64,000 nt of DNA. Origin: Bacteroidaceae bacterium. Its GTDB lineage: Bacteria; Bacteroidota; Bacteroidia; Bacteroidales; Bacteroidaceae. The notes below the pieces were generated by a model. It had not been told where the DNA came from. It made no database searches and worked only from the letters and a program-made list of their open reading frames with translations. The translations under genes and the position numbers were made by a program. Shown in pieces: positions 8,673 to 17,081 of this stretch. The stretch spans positions 1 to 64,000 of the forward strand of contig JAGASY010000126.1 of NCBI GenBank assembly GCA_017621515.1, read 5' to 3'. How positions within the stretch are numbered: the stretch's first letter is position 1; the number at the start of each line of letters is the position of its first letter.

Positions 8673-11324
8673 CTACAATTTATATCTGATTCCCACCATG
8701 AGCGATTGTCCGTGCCACTCCTTGCGATCAATCACATTTCCGTTATGACGCTCGGAACTGACACCTTCTGTATGAGGACCGTTCTGGATGAAACGGAGCA
8801 ACGGAGTATCCAACAGATTGGATGCTTTCGCAAAAACACTTACACCGTTTTTCCAGCTCTTCTCGGCAGAGACATCCAGTTGGAAATATCCGTTTTCCCA
8901 AATATCATCTTCATACCAGTTGGATATATCGCTCAACCGCTTGCCGGTATAGCTTCCGGCAATCTGCCCTTCCCAGCTACGCTTGGTGTCCTTGAGCAGG
9001 AGCGAAAGATTAACCACATGGGCAGCCTGACCGAACAGAGGACGGGACTGTTTCTTTGAAATTACTTCCGAACCGTTCATCAGACGCTTCTCTGTTGTGA
9101 TTTCAGAATGAGTATATGTATAGTTGGCTTTGATGCCGAACCAATTGAAATACTTCATCACGTCAATCTCAACACCTAAGTTACTGGCATTACCGAAGTT
9201 CATCGGTTTATAATAGGTGTCCTGACCTTCATTAAGCAGTCCGTATTCAATCGGATTCTTCAGACGCTTGTAAAACAATCCTACCATAACTTGTTCGGAC
9301 GAGCGAGGGAAGATTTCATAACGTATGTCCACATTATCAGCAACCGTATGTTTCAAGTCAGGATTCCCTTTCTCCTTATAGTCTTCATTGATGATGCTGT
9401 ACGGGACAATCTCAAAGAAGCTTGGGCGGTTGATGGAGCGCGCATACGACAGACGCACATCCGCATGTTCATGCAAAGTATATTTAGCATGAAAGCTTGG
9501 CAGGAAATCCGTATATTTCTGACAACCTTCCGGATCGGCATCGCGGGCGAATTTCAACACATAACCTTGATTGGTATGCTCCATACGCAGACCGGCAATC
9601 AGTTCCATCCGCCCTCTTGTATATTTCACCATGCCATAGCCCGCGCCGATTTTCTCGGTTGCATCGTAATTCAGCGGGTCTCCGATGTTACCATACGGAC
9701 GCGGTGTCAAAAGAATCTCATCAAAGTTATTCCAGTCCTCCCCTTCATATTGAGGCTCTTTGCTGCCTGTGGCAGAATTAAACGTATATTCATTGAAGAA
9801 ACTGTCACGCTTCTTGTCACGGTACATCCCTCCGACTGAAAAATCGAACAAGCTTTCATAGTTCAATCTTAATCTGTAAGACAGGTCCACATATCCCGCC
9901 AGATCCTTGTCCGAGTTGTGCTCCCAACGGCGAACTGCCGCTCCGGAAGTCTGGATATGTGTTCCCAGCATGGATATTTCTGTATTATCGGGAGACTCGC
10001 TGTAGGCTTTTGAAAACACCATCGCCCAGTTCATACGGAATCGACCGTCATCCATAAACCGGTGCTCGCCTTTCAGTGTGGAATTGACGATATACTGCCG
10101 GCTCCATTTCATGCGGACCTGCCGTTCCTTATCATCCTTGCCGTCACGCACTTCTGCTTCTCTCATATCCATGTAGCCTGTATAGTACATCAGCTCATGG
10201 TTATGGTTAATCTGATAGTCTAACTTCAAATGGGCACCGATACGCGTCTGCTGGGACGAATAGTTGCGATACTCAATGCCATTGTGGGCTGTGCCCGGCA
10301 AATAATAAATCCGGCTCTCTTTGCCACGGCTGGTATTCAGGAAACTGCCGGCCAACATCACTCCCAGTTTGTCATTGAAGAAACGGTCTCCGTATGACAT
10401 GCCGACTGTCAAATCCGGTAGAGGCTTTTTCCGGTTTATATGCAGATTTGACATATTGAAGTCTTTGTCCGTCACCCTGTAGTTCTCAGGCTTTCCCATC
10501 GCTTCATACGGCGATTTCTTTACAATGTCGCCATATCTGAACGACTGGAAGTCGCGACCGAAATACATGGCATTGTAGCCGGTGGAAACATTGACCGTGA
10601 ATTGCCGGGCAGAAGGCGCATCCTTCATGACAAGATTAACCGCACCTCCAATACCGTCGCCCTCCATATTCGCAGTCAATGATTTTGTCACCTCCAGACG
10701 ATCCAGCATTTCTGACGGAAAGATATCCAAAGGAACGAAACGGTTCTTATTGTCCGGACTCGGAATCTTCACACCGTTCACCAGCGTATAGTTATATCTT
10801 TTATCCATTCCACGGAGAATTGCATACTGACCTTCGCCGTTGCTGTTGCGTTCAACAGTTATTCCCGACATGCGCTGAATCACGTTGGCAACCGTAATGT
10901 CCGGCGAAAGTTCAATGGCTTTGGCACTCATTACATTCATTACATTCATAGCCTGCTTCTCAATGACTCTGGCTCCAGCCTCTGTCCTGCCCGAATTTTT
11001 GGCGATAACGGTAATGGTTGCCAGCTCCATGCAGTTGTTTTTCATGGGGATTTCAATTTCCTTCTGACTCGAATTCACCTCAATCTCCACTCTTTGATAT
11101 CCCACATAAGAGCAGACCAATGTATATTTGTTTCTGTCAACCGAAAGAGTGAAACTTCCGTCCAATCCTGTAACAACTCCTTTATCCGGTTCTTCCTTTA
11201 CCAATATTGATGCACCGATAATTTCCTCTCCTGTCTGTGCATCCTTAATCCTTCCTTTTAACTCCCATGCCCGGACATGTATCGACATGAGTAAGCATAA
11301 ACCTAATATAAATCTCAACTTCAT
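8673..11324 (-). CDS. TonB-dependent outer-membrane receptor with CarboxypepD-like N-terminal domain
   Basis: An outer-membrane active transporter powered through TonB. The start is set at ATG 11324 (MKLRFILGLCLLMS, a signal peptide), because an upstream ATG at 11369 lies before the -7 box. The mature protein begins with a carboxypeptidase-regulatory-like domain (GRIKDAQTGEEIIGASILV, residues about 24-105). A plug domain follows (IQRMSGITVERNSNGEGQYA, LRGMDKRYNYTLVNG), then a 22-strand barrel ending in aromatic-rich sequence with MVGIRYKL at the C-terminus. About 883 residues. The arrangement and the partner phosphatase suggest uptake of a phosphorylated compound or phosphate release at the surface (inference). 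The substrate is unknown. Confidence 0.9.
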   Translation of the reverse strand: MKLRFILGLCLLMSIHVRAWELKGRIKDAQTGEEIIGASILVKEEPDKGVVTGLDGSFTLSVDRNKYTLVCSYVGYQRVEIEVNSSQKEIEIPMKNNCMELATITVIAKNSGRTEAGARVIEKQAMNVMNVMSAKAIELSPDITVANVIQRMSGITVERNSNGEGQYAILRGMDKRYNYTLVNGVKIPSPDNKNRFVPLDIFPSEMLDRLEVTKSLTANMEGDGIGGAVNLVMKDAPSARQFTVNVSTGYNAMYFGRDFQSFRYGDIVKKSPYEAMGKPENYRVTDKDFNMSNLHINRKKPLPDLTVGMSYGDRFFNDKLGVMLAGSFLNTSRGKESRIYYLPGTAHNGIEYRNYSSQQTRIGAHLKLDYQINHNHELMYYTGYMDMREAEVRDGKDDKERQVRMKWSRQYIVNSTLKGEHRFMDDGRFRMNWAMVFSKAYSESPDNTEISMLGTHIQTSGAAVRRWEHNSDKDLAGYVDLSYRLRLNYESLFDFSVGGMYRDKKRDSFFNEYTFNSATGSKEPQYEGEDWNNFDEILLTPRPYGNIGDPLNYDATEKIGAGYGMVKYTRGRMELIAGLRMEHTNQGYVLKFARDADPEGCQKYTDFLPSFHAKYTLHEHADVRLSYARSINRPSFFEIVPYSIINEDYKEKGNPDLKHTVADNVDIRYEIFPRSSEQVMVGLFYKRLKNPIEYGLLNEGQDTYYKPMNFGNASNLGVEIDVMKYFNWFGIKANYTYTHSEITTEKRLMNGSEVISKKQSRPLFGQAAHVVNLSLLLKDTKRSWEGQIAGSYTGKRLSDISNWYEDDIWENGYFQLDVSAEKSWKNGVSVFAKASNLLDTPLLRFIQNGPHTEGVSSERHNGNVIDRKEWHGQSLMVGIRYKL

Positions 11325-11344
11325 ATTTGTTTTTTTATCCGCCG

Positions 11345-11352
11345 CAAAAATA
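11345..11352 (-). promoter_or_regulatory. -7 box of the TonB receptor operon
   Basis: The minus strand reads TATTTTTG, matching TAnnTTTG, 20 bases before the ATG at 11324. It decides the start choice for the receptor. Confidence 0.5.
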
Positions 11353-11540
11353 AAGTCCTCGCTTTTCATATTTATTTCAGGTCTATTACGTTTTTATTAC
11401 AAGTTTAATTTTCAGATTTCTATCGTTATTGGCATTATGGGCATGAATAAATAACAACAAATCTTATATATTTAAAGCAGCTTCTTAATAAGGTGGAAAA
11501 AGATTTGAATCACATTTATAGCACAATGACCATTAAATGC
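11353..11540. other. Intergenic stretch upstream of the TonB operon
   Basis: AT-rich sequence between the receptor promoter and element B. I see no gene, hairpin or clear operator in it. Confidence 0.4.
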
Positions 11541-12365
11541 TCCCATAATAAAATTTTTAACATTGTTTTTTTGATAGGTATTCGATTTTGACAAAACGAG
11601 AGCTATTTTAGTTGATTTGCTTTTTATTTGCTTCTTTATCGCTTATTTTTCTGTCTTTCTGATTTTGTCAAATGTTAAAATTCCAACCCCTCTGGCACGC
11701 GTCAAAATGAAGTGCGCCGAACTTTTCTTGGAGAATGGGGTTTCTACGCACATTTTCCGAAGCCTTCGGGAATTGTGAAATAGTGTTTCATTTCGAGACG
11801 ATTCTTTTACATTTATTTATTTTCGGCGAAGAGTTTTTGAAAAAACACTACTAAGTTTTCAAATTTTCAGCGCGCTGTTTTTTTCTTCGCAGCGCACTGT
11901 AATTTTATTTGCAGTGCGCTACAATTTTAAAAACTTAGTAGTTTGGAGAAATTTTCAGCGTAGAGTTTTTGAAAAAGCACCGGAGAGCAGAGAAAAAAGC
12001 AGTTTGCTTCGGTTTGAATGTTAAGAAGTGTATAATTCACTATCTCGGAAGAGTGTTTGAACAGAAACTTAAAAATAGATGGATTTTGGGTGGTGTTTGG
12101 GAGTGGAAACGGAGTATTTAGATGTAACACATTAATAATCAACACATTACTAAAACATTCAAAATATTCAGAAAATTACATCCGGCACGATTTTTTGAGC
12201 ATTTTGAAAAAAATTTGTATTCTATTGATTATCAATAATTTATCTTTAGTCTAAAATTTTTGTCTTTTCGTCATCAACAAAAAATCACTCTAAGTGTTAA
12301 ATTTACATTTTGAGCGAAAATATCATTTTGTCAAATCAGAAAAGTTAGTTTTAATGTGATTAAAT
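11541..12365 (-). repeat. Element B: ~755-bp intergenic repeat, subtype I
   Basis: Inverted-repeat ends are CGATTTTGACAAAACGA (11583-11599) and TCATTTTGTCAAATCAG (12323-12339), 757 bp from outer end to outer end. Three GCGC palindromes start at 11868, 11890 and 11912, exactly 22 bp apart. They are bracketed by inverted copies of ACTACTAAGTTTT and AAAACTTAGTAGT, the mark of subtype I. On the minus strand a frame containing FKFLFKHSSEIVNYTLLNI is open over 11927-12145. A second frame, starting MCVETPFSKKSSAHFILTRA, lies near the left end. It sits between murF's 3' end and the TonB promoter. Confidence 0.85.
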
Positions 12366-12420
12366 GGTTGTCTTCGACAGACTCCTTTAAACTATATGAA
12401 GGAGTCTGTCGAAGACAACC
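12366..12420 (-). terminator. REP-like palindrome acting as murF terminator
   Basis: A perfect 21-bp stem joins GGTTGTCTTCGACAGACTCC(T) to its complement (12401-12420) around a 14-base loop. It begins 12 bases after the murF stop. There is no long U-run on the minus strand, so termination is inferred from stem strength and place. Confidence 0.7.
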
Positions 12421-12432
12421 ACTAAAACAAAC

Positions 12433-13773
12433 TTACAACAACTCAGGCAGTTCAAACAGTTTAGTACTGTTTGAACCTTTGATGAGAATTGTTTTACCCT
12501 GCGGTTTCTCGACAGCAATGGCAGACTTCACTTCCTCTACATTACTGAACAAACGAACATGGTCCGGCAACCGGAACGCATCTTCATGAACATTGCTTTC
12601 AGAAGAGAATACTTCAGCAAATTCTTCACCAACCAGCCATATACAAGTGAAACCGCAAGAAAGCAGTTCGGAAACAAGTTTGTGATGCTCCTCGTATGCG
12701 TACTTGCCGAGTTCACCCATCTTGCCCAAGATGCACATCTTGTTGTCCGCCTTCATATTGCGGAAGTTGCTGACAGCCGCCCCCATGCTCGTAGGATTGG
12801 CATTATAGGTGTCGATGATAAGTGCGTTGTTTGCTGTCTGCTTGAATTGAGAACGGTTGTTCGACGGAGTATATTCGGAAATGGCATTGCATATAGCTTC
12901 ATCCTCCACACCAAAGTAGCGTCCGATGGCGGCTGCGGCAAGCGCATTGTCTATATTGTATGCGCCAATAAGCCGAGTCTGCACTTCGCGTCCGTTCCAT
13001 TCAAATGTAAGGAACGGATTGCTGCCGAGCAAGTGACCTTTCGCATAAAGTTCCGCATTGTCTTTCTGACCGTATCTTATAAGTTCGAGATTAGAAGCAA
13101 TGTCGAGAAGAATGTCGTTGTCATTGTTTATAAAGACCTTGCCGCCGTGCTCACGGAGAAAATCGTAAAGCTCGCCTTTGGTCTTTATCACCCCTTCGAA
13201 CGAACCGAAACCAAGCAGATGACCTCTGCCGACATTGGTAATCAAACCGTAGTCTGGTTCCACGATATTGACAAGCGTCTTTATTTCTCCGGGATGGTTT
13301 GCCCCCATTTCCACCACTGCCATCTCATGTTCTTTTGTCAGGCGGAGCAATGTTTTCGGCACTCCGATGTGGTTGTTGAAGTTCCCTTGCGTATAAAGGA
13401 CATTGAATTTCTTTGAAAGCACGGCAGCCACAAGCTCTTTTGTGGTAGTCTTGCCGTTGGTGCCGGTAATGCCAATGACAGTGGTTCCAAGCTGTCTGCG
13501 GTGGAAGTTTGCCAATTGTTGTAAGGCGACAAGCACATTATCTACCAATATGATCCGCCCTTTGAACATGGTGTTGTCTGCAGCATCTGCATACTCCGGT
13601 TCATCTACCACGGCATAGGAACATCCCTGCTCAAGTGCTTTAAGAGCGTATGCATTGCCGTTGAAGGTGCCGCCTTTCAATGCAAAGAAGATGGAACCTT
13701 CCGGACAACAACGGCTGTCTGTCGTTATTTCCGGATGTTTGGTGAATATCTGATATAATTCTTCTGTTTCCAT
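12433..13773 (-). CDS. murF: UDP-N-acetylmuramoyl-tripeptide--D-alanyl-D-alanine ligase
   Basis: The last cytosolic step of peptidoglycan precursor synthesis: ATP-driven addition of D-Ala-D-Ala to UDP-MurNAc-tripeptide. The 446-residue protein has the three Mur-ligase domains. The N-terminal UDP-binding domain includes FFALKGGTFNGN. The ATPase domain has the P-loop GITGTNGKTTTKE (residues 101-113) plus MAVVEMGANHPGEI. The C-terminal domain has DTYNANPTSM and LGKMGELG. Murein ligases D, E and C are not nearby, so it is outside any dcw-like cluster in this window. It has its own -7 box on the minus strand and a strong palindrome after the stop. The assignment is secure. Confidence 0.97.
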   Translation of the reverse strand: METEELYQIFTKHPEITTDSRCCPEGSIFFALKGGTFNGNAYALKALEQGCSYAVVDEPEYADAADNTMFKGRIILVDNVLVALQQLANFHRRQLGTTVIGITGTNGKTTTKELVAAVLSKKFNVLYTQGNFNNHIGVPKTLLRLTKEHEMAVVEMGANHPGEIKTLVNIVEPDYGLITNVGRGHLLGFGSFEGVIKTKGELYDFLREHGGKVFINNDNDILLDIASNLELIRYGQKDNAELYAKGHLLGSNPFLTFEWNGREVQTRLIGAYNIDNALAAAAIGRYFGVEDEAICNAISEYTPSNNRSQFKQTANNALIIDTYNANPTSMGAAVSNFRNMKADNKMCILGKMGELGKYAYEEHHKLVSELLSCGFTCIWLVGEEFAEVFSSESNVHEDAFRLPDHVRLFSNVEEVKSAIAVEKPQGKTILIKGSNSTKLFELPELL

Positions 13774-13795
13774 AAGACCTGTTTTTTTATCGGTG

Positions 13796-13803
13796 CAAAA
13801 TTA
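13796..13803 (-). promoter_or_regulatory. -7 box of the murF promoter
   Basis: The minus strand reads TAATTTTG, with TTTC 19 bases upstream in the -33 position. The start codon is 23 bases downstream. Confidence 0.55.
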
Positions 13804-13879
13804 GTGTTTTTATGAACTAAAAGAAAAGCATACGGCTTGGATTTTTCCGGTGCGGTATCCGCTTTTCGTTTTTATATCG

Positions 13880-13887
13880 TATCTTTG
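13880..13887 (+). promoter_or_regulatory. -7 box of the folP-cdaA promoter
   Basis: TATCTTTG matches TAnnTTTG and lies 58 bases before the folP ATG. It is divergent from the murF promoter. Confidence 0.5.
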
Positions 13888-13945
13888 CCAAATAAATGAA
13901 AACATTCAGCTTCCACAAGTGTAAGTTGCATAAAAACAAAACTGA

Positions 13946-14794
13946 ATGAAAAGACTGCTACCATATACAATCAATGTGAAAGGACAACTCATCGACCTTT
14001 CCGAACCGCAAGTGATGGGAATACTCAATGTAACCCCAGATTCTTTTTTTTCGGGAAGCCGCAAGCAGACGGAAACGGAAATAAGGGAACGGGTGGCTGA
14101 AATCTTCAACGAGGGTGCATCTATGATAGATGTCGGTGCATATTCTTCACGTCCTGATGCCGACGATATTTCGCCCGAGGAGGAGATGAGCCGTCTTAGA
14201 CGCGGACTGAAGATTGTGCGTGAAATGTATCCCGAGGCAGTCGTTTCTGTCGATACTTTCCGTGCGGATGTAGCACGTATGTGCGTGGAAGAATATGGTG
14301 CAGACATCATCAATGACATTTCGGGCGGAAATATGGACTGTCGTATGTTCAGCACAGTGGCAGAACTGGGGATTCCATATATATTGATGCACATGAAAGG
14401 CACTCCGCAGACGATGCAGCAGTCTCCGCAGTATGATGACTTGATGAAAGACATACTGCTTTATTTTGCAGAACGTGTGCAGCAACTGCGCGATTTGGGG
14501 CAGAAGGACATCATCATCGACCCCGGATTCGGATTTGCAAAGACTTTGAATCACAACTATGAACTGATGCAGCAGCTCGACAAGTTGGGTATATTTAAAC
14601 TTCCGATTCTTGTTGGTATATCGCGCAAGAGCATGATATATCGTCTTTTGGGAGGGACTCCGGCAGATGCACTCAACGGTACCACCACCCTCAATACTAT
14701 TGCTTTGCTGAAGGGTGTCAGCATTCTTCGGGTACACGATGTGAAGGAATGTGTGGAGGTTGTGAATATTGTGAAGAAGATGAAAGAGTTTTAG
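13946..14794 (+). CDS. folP: Dihydropteroate synthase
   Basis: Joins 6-hydroxymethyl-dihydropterin pyrophosphate with p-aminobenzoate in folate synthesis; it is the target of sulfonamides. The 282-residue TIM-barrel protein shows the family blocks: GILNVTPDSFF (residues 25-35), GASMIDVGAYSSRP, VVSVDTFRADVA, INDISGGNMD, YILMHMKGTPQTMQ and DPGFGFAKTLNHNYELMQ, with ISRKSMIYRLLG near the end. The usual GGxSTRPG loop reads GAYSSRPDA. The cdaA ATG is 49 bases after the stop in the same direction, so the two are probably co-transcribed. This pairing of folP with a cyclase gene is common in Bacteroidetes as I know it. The assignment is secure. Confidence 0.97.
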   Translation: MKRLLPYTINVKGQLIDLSEPQVMGILNVTPDSFFSGSRKQTETEIRERVAEIFNEGASMIDVGAYSSRPDADDISPEEEMSRLRRGLKIVREMYPEAVVSVDTFRADVARMCVEEYGADIINDISGGNMDCRMFSTVAELGIPYILMHMKGTPQTMQQSPQYDDLMKDILLYFAERVQQLRDLGQKDIIIDPGFGFAKTLNHNYELMQQLDKLGIFKLPILVGISRKSMIYRLLGGTPADALNGTTTLNTIALLKGVSILRVHDVKECVEVVNIVKKMKEF

Positions 14795-14843
14795 TCCATC
14801 TTAGAGAGTGTGTGAAAACAGAATAAACTATGAATATTATCCC

Positions 14844-15614
14844 ATGATTGATTTCGGTATAAAGGATGCGATAGATATACTATGTGTCGCTTTCCTACTT
14901 TATTACATATACAAACTGATGAAGGATTCGGGTTCGCTGAATGTGTTCTATGGAATCCTTGTTTTCATCGTCACGTGGATTCTTGTGTCGCAAGTGCTGG
15001 AAATGAAACTGATGGGCAGCATATTCGACAAGCTGGTCAGTGTGGGAGTACTTGCACTCATCATTCTTTTTCAGGAAGACATCAGACGTTTCTTTCTCAC
15101 TCTCGGCTCACAGCGCAAACTGTCACTTCTGAGACGTTTCTTCAAAAAAGAAAAGAGCAGGGAGCACGAGGATCAGAACCCGGAAATATTGCAAATTGTA
15201 ATGGCATGTGACTATATGAGCAAGAATCTTGTGGGTGCATTGATAATTCTTGAACGAGGAATGTCGCTCAATGACATTATCAAGTCGGGAGAATTTATTG
15301 ATGCCAACATCAACACCGAACTCATCAAGAACATTTTCTTCAAGAACAGTCCTCTCCACGACGGCGCCATGATTATCAGTCACGGACGCATCACAGCCGC
15401 AGGATGTATATTGCCGGTCTCTCACAGTCTGAACATTCCTAAAGAGCTGGGATTAAGACACCGCGCCGCTCTTGGCATTACGCAGCAGAGCGATGCCATA
15501 GCTATCATTGTTTCGGAGGAAACTGGCGCCATATCCATTGCGCAGCGAGGAGAATTTAAATTGCGCCTTGCCGGAAACGAACTGGAAAGTTATCTTGTTG
15601 CCGCAACAAAATAG
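14844..15614 (+). CDS. cdaA: Membrane diadenylate cyclase, CdaA type
   Basis: Makes the second messenger cyclic di-AMP from two ATP. The start is taken at ATG 14844 (MIDFGIKDAIDILCVAFLLY) rather than the in-frame GTG at 14808, because the first membrane helix follows at once. About 256 residues. Three N-terminal transmembrane helices span residues 8-25, 35-52 and 64-78, followed by a short coiled region and the DAC/DisA_N domain. The catalytic motifs DGA (173-175) and RHR (205-207, in LGLRHRAALG) are intact. It is bound to the cytoplasmic membrane with the catalytic domain inside. In other bacteria c-di-AMP controls potassium, turgor and wall synthesis. A five-codon frame (MNIIP) overlaps just upstream of the start. 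Confidence 0.94.
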   Translation: MIDFGIKDAIDILCVAFLLYYIYKLMKDSGSLNVFYGILVFIVTWILVSQVLEMKLMGSIFDKLVSVGVLALIILFQEDIRRFFLTLGSQRKLSLLRRFFKKEKSREHEDQNPEILQIVMACDYMSKNLVGALIILERGMSLNDIIKSGEFIDANINTELIKNIFFKNSPLHDGAMIISHGRITAAGCILPVSHSLNIPKELGLRHRAALGITQQSDAIAIIVSEETGAISIAQRGEFKLRLAGNELESYLVAATK

Positions 15615-15677
15615 GTGCGCACACGTAGCTTTCAAACTATAATGTCAAACCTAACATTAACAACAAAACTAATCATT

Positions 15678-16985
15678 ATGAGAACGACAGGATTTTTAAG
15701 ATGGTGTCTGACACTGATTTGCACCGTAACCGCTTCTTTGTCTGCCATGTCGCAGAATGTGCCGGAGCGAAGCAGTATATTGTCGGCAATGGAAACAGCC
15801 AACGATTATTTCATTGCGAAATATCCGGACGCAGGAACACCCACTTTTGTAAAAAAGATGCGCCCGAGCAATTTGTGGACTCGCGGAGTATATTTCGAGG
15901 GGCTTTCCGCACTGATGGATTTGGAGAAACAATTGTCAGAAAAAGCAGAAAACGCGAATGAAGAAGCGGAAAGCAGAAAACGCAAAGAAAAATTTGATGC
16001 CTACTATAAATATATCAGCGACTGGGGAACGGCGCACAAGTGGACTCCGCGAAACGGTGTCACCACACGCGATGCGGACGACTATTGCTGCTCACAGACA
16101 TATCTTGACATGTATATGCTACACGAGAAGACTGACAAAGGCAGTCGGAACGACCAGTATCTACAACCGACCGTGGAATGTATGCGGAATCTGATGGACA
16201 ATGATGCCTCTATCGGTGACTGGACATGGATTGATGCCATACAGATGGGACTGCCGGTATGGGCAAAACTCGCACGTATCTCACACCTGAAAGGCAATGA
16301 CGATGAAGCTGCCAAGTACATGGAGCGAGGATGGAAGATGTATGCTTGCAGCCGCAACGAACTTGCCGGCGGACTCTGGAATCCGGCGGACGGTCTGTGG
16401 TGGCGCGACAAGGACTTTGTGGCGCCCTATCGTGAACCGAATGGAGAAGACTGCTACTGGAGCCGCGGCAACGGCTGGGTGTATGCAGCCTTAGTGCGCA
16501 CGATGGATGCCATGATGATAGGAAAGAAAAGCAAGGACTATACGGAATATGTCGATGAGAAAAAATGGAAACGGATAAAAGCCATGTCTGCAAATTACAA
16601 GGATTATGAGGCTGATTTCAAAGCCATGAGCCGGGCATTGCTGAAATGTCAGCGCGAAGACCGCTTCTGGAATGTCAGTCTGCACGATGAATCCAACTTT
16701 GGAGGTAAGGAGCTTACAGGCACAGCCCTGTTTGTCTATGGCATGGCTTGGGGTGTGCGTCACGGCATACTTCCTCGCGGCGAATATCTTCCGGTGATTG
16801 CAGACACTTGGAATGCGATGGTAAAAGAGTGCCTGCACAGCAACGGTTTTCTCGGATATGTGCAAGGCACAGGAAAAGAGCCGAAAGATTCACAGCCTGT
16901 CGGTTATGATAACGAACCGGACTTTGACGATTTCGGACTCGGATGTTTCCTTCTTGCAGGATATGAAGTATATAAACTGTTTTAA
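15678..16985 (+). CDS. GH105/GH88-type unsaturated rhamnogalacturonyl hydrolase
   Basis: Predicted exported hydrolase that removes the unsaturated uronic acid left at the non-reducing end by pectin lyases. The start is placed at ATG 15678, where a signal peptide begins (MRTTGFLRWCLTLICTVTAS, cleavage after about MSQ). About 435 residues. The alpha6/alpha6 barrel motifs seen are SNLWTRGVYFEGLSALMDL, RDADDYCCSQTYLDMY, DWTWIDAIQMGLPVWAKL (family catalytic Asp region), YWSRGNGWVYAALVR and GFLGYVQGTG. A charged insert of about 25 residues (KQLSEKAENANEEAESRKRK) sits in the first helices. It lies 63 bases after cdaA but is functionally unrelated. A terminator follows. No other pectin gene is present. 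Confidence 0.87.
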   Translation: MRTTGFLRWCLTLICTVTASLSAMSQNVPERSSILSAMETANDYFIAKYPDAGTPTFVKKMRPSNLWTRGVYFEGLSALMDLEKQLSEKAENANEEAESRKRKEKFDAYYKYISDWGTAHKWTPRNGVTTRDADDYCCSQTYLDMYMLHEKTDKGSRNDQYLQPTVECMRNLMDNDASIGDWTWIDAIQMGLPVWAKLARISHLKGNDDEAAKYMERGWKMYACSRNELAGGLWNPADGLWWRDKDFVAPYREPNGEDCYWSRGNGWVYAALVRTMDAMMIGKKSKDYTEYVDEKKWKRIKAMSANYKDYEADFKAMSRALLKCQREDRFWNVSLHDESNFGGKELTGTALFVYGMAWGVRHGILPRGEYLPVIADTWNAMVKECLHSNGFLGYVQGTGKEPKDSQPVGYDNEPDFDDFGLGCFLLAGYEVYKLF

Positions 16986-17006
16986 AATCATATAAGATAA
17001 AACCGA

Positions 17007-17059
17007 GATGCCGAATCATTTATTCATTTCTAATGAATGAATCAGATTCGGCATCTTTT
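17007..17059 (+). terminator. Terminator of the GH105 gene
   Basis: GATGCCGAATC (17007-17017) pairs with GATTCGGCATC (17045-17055), followed by TTTTC. An inner pairing (ATTCATT with AATGAAT) lengthens the stem. Confidence 0.75.
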
Positions 17060-17081
17060 CATAAAATTCCTAATTACAGAT

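Noticed and set aside
11325..11369. Upstream ATG for the TonB receptor
   Set aside because: It lies before the -7 box at 11345-11352, and the signal peptide begins at ATG 11324.
14808..14843. GTG start for cdaA 12 codons upstream
   Set aside because: It adds a polar stretch before the first membrane helix. ATG 14844 fits the family start better.
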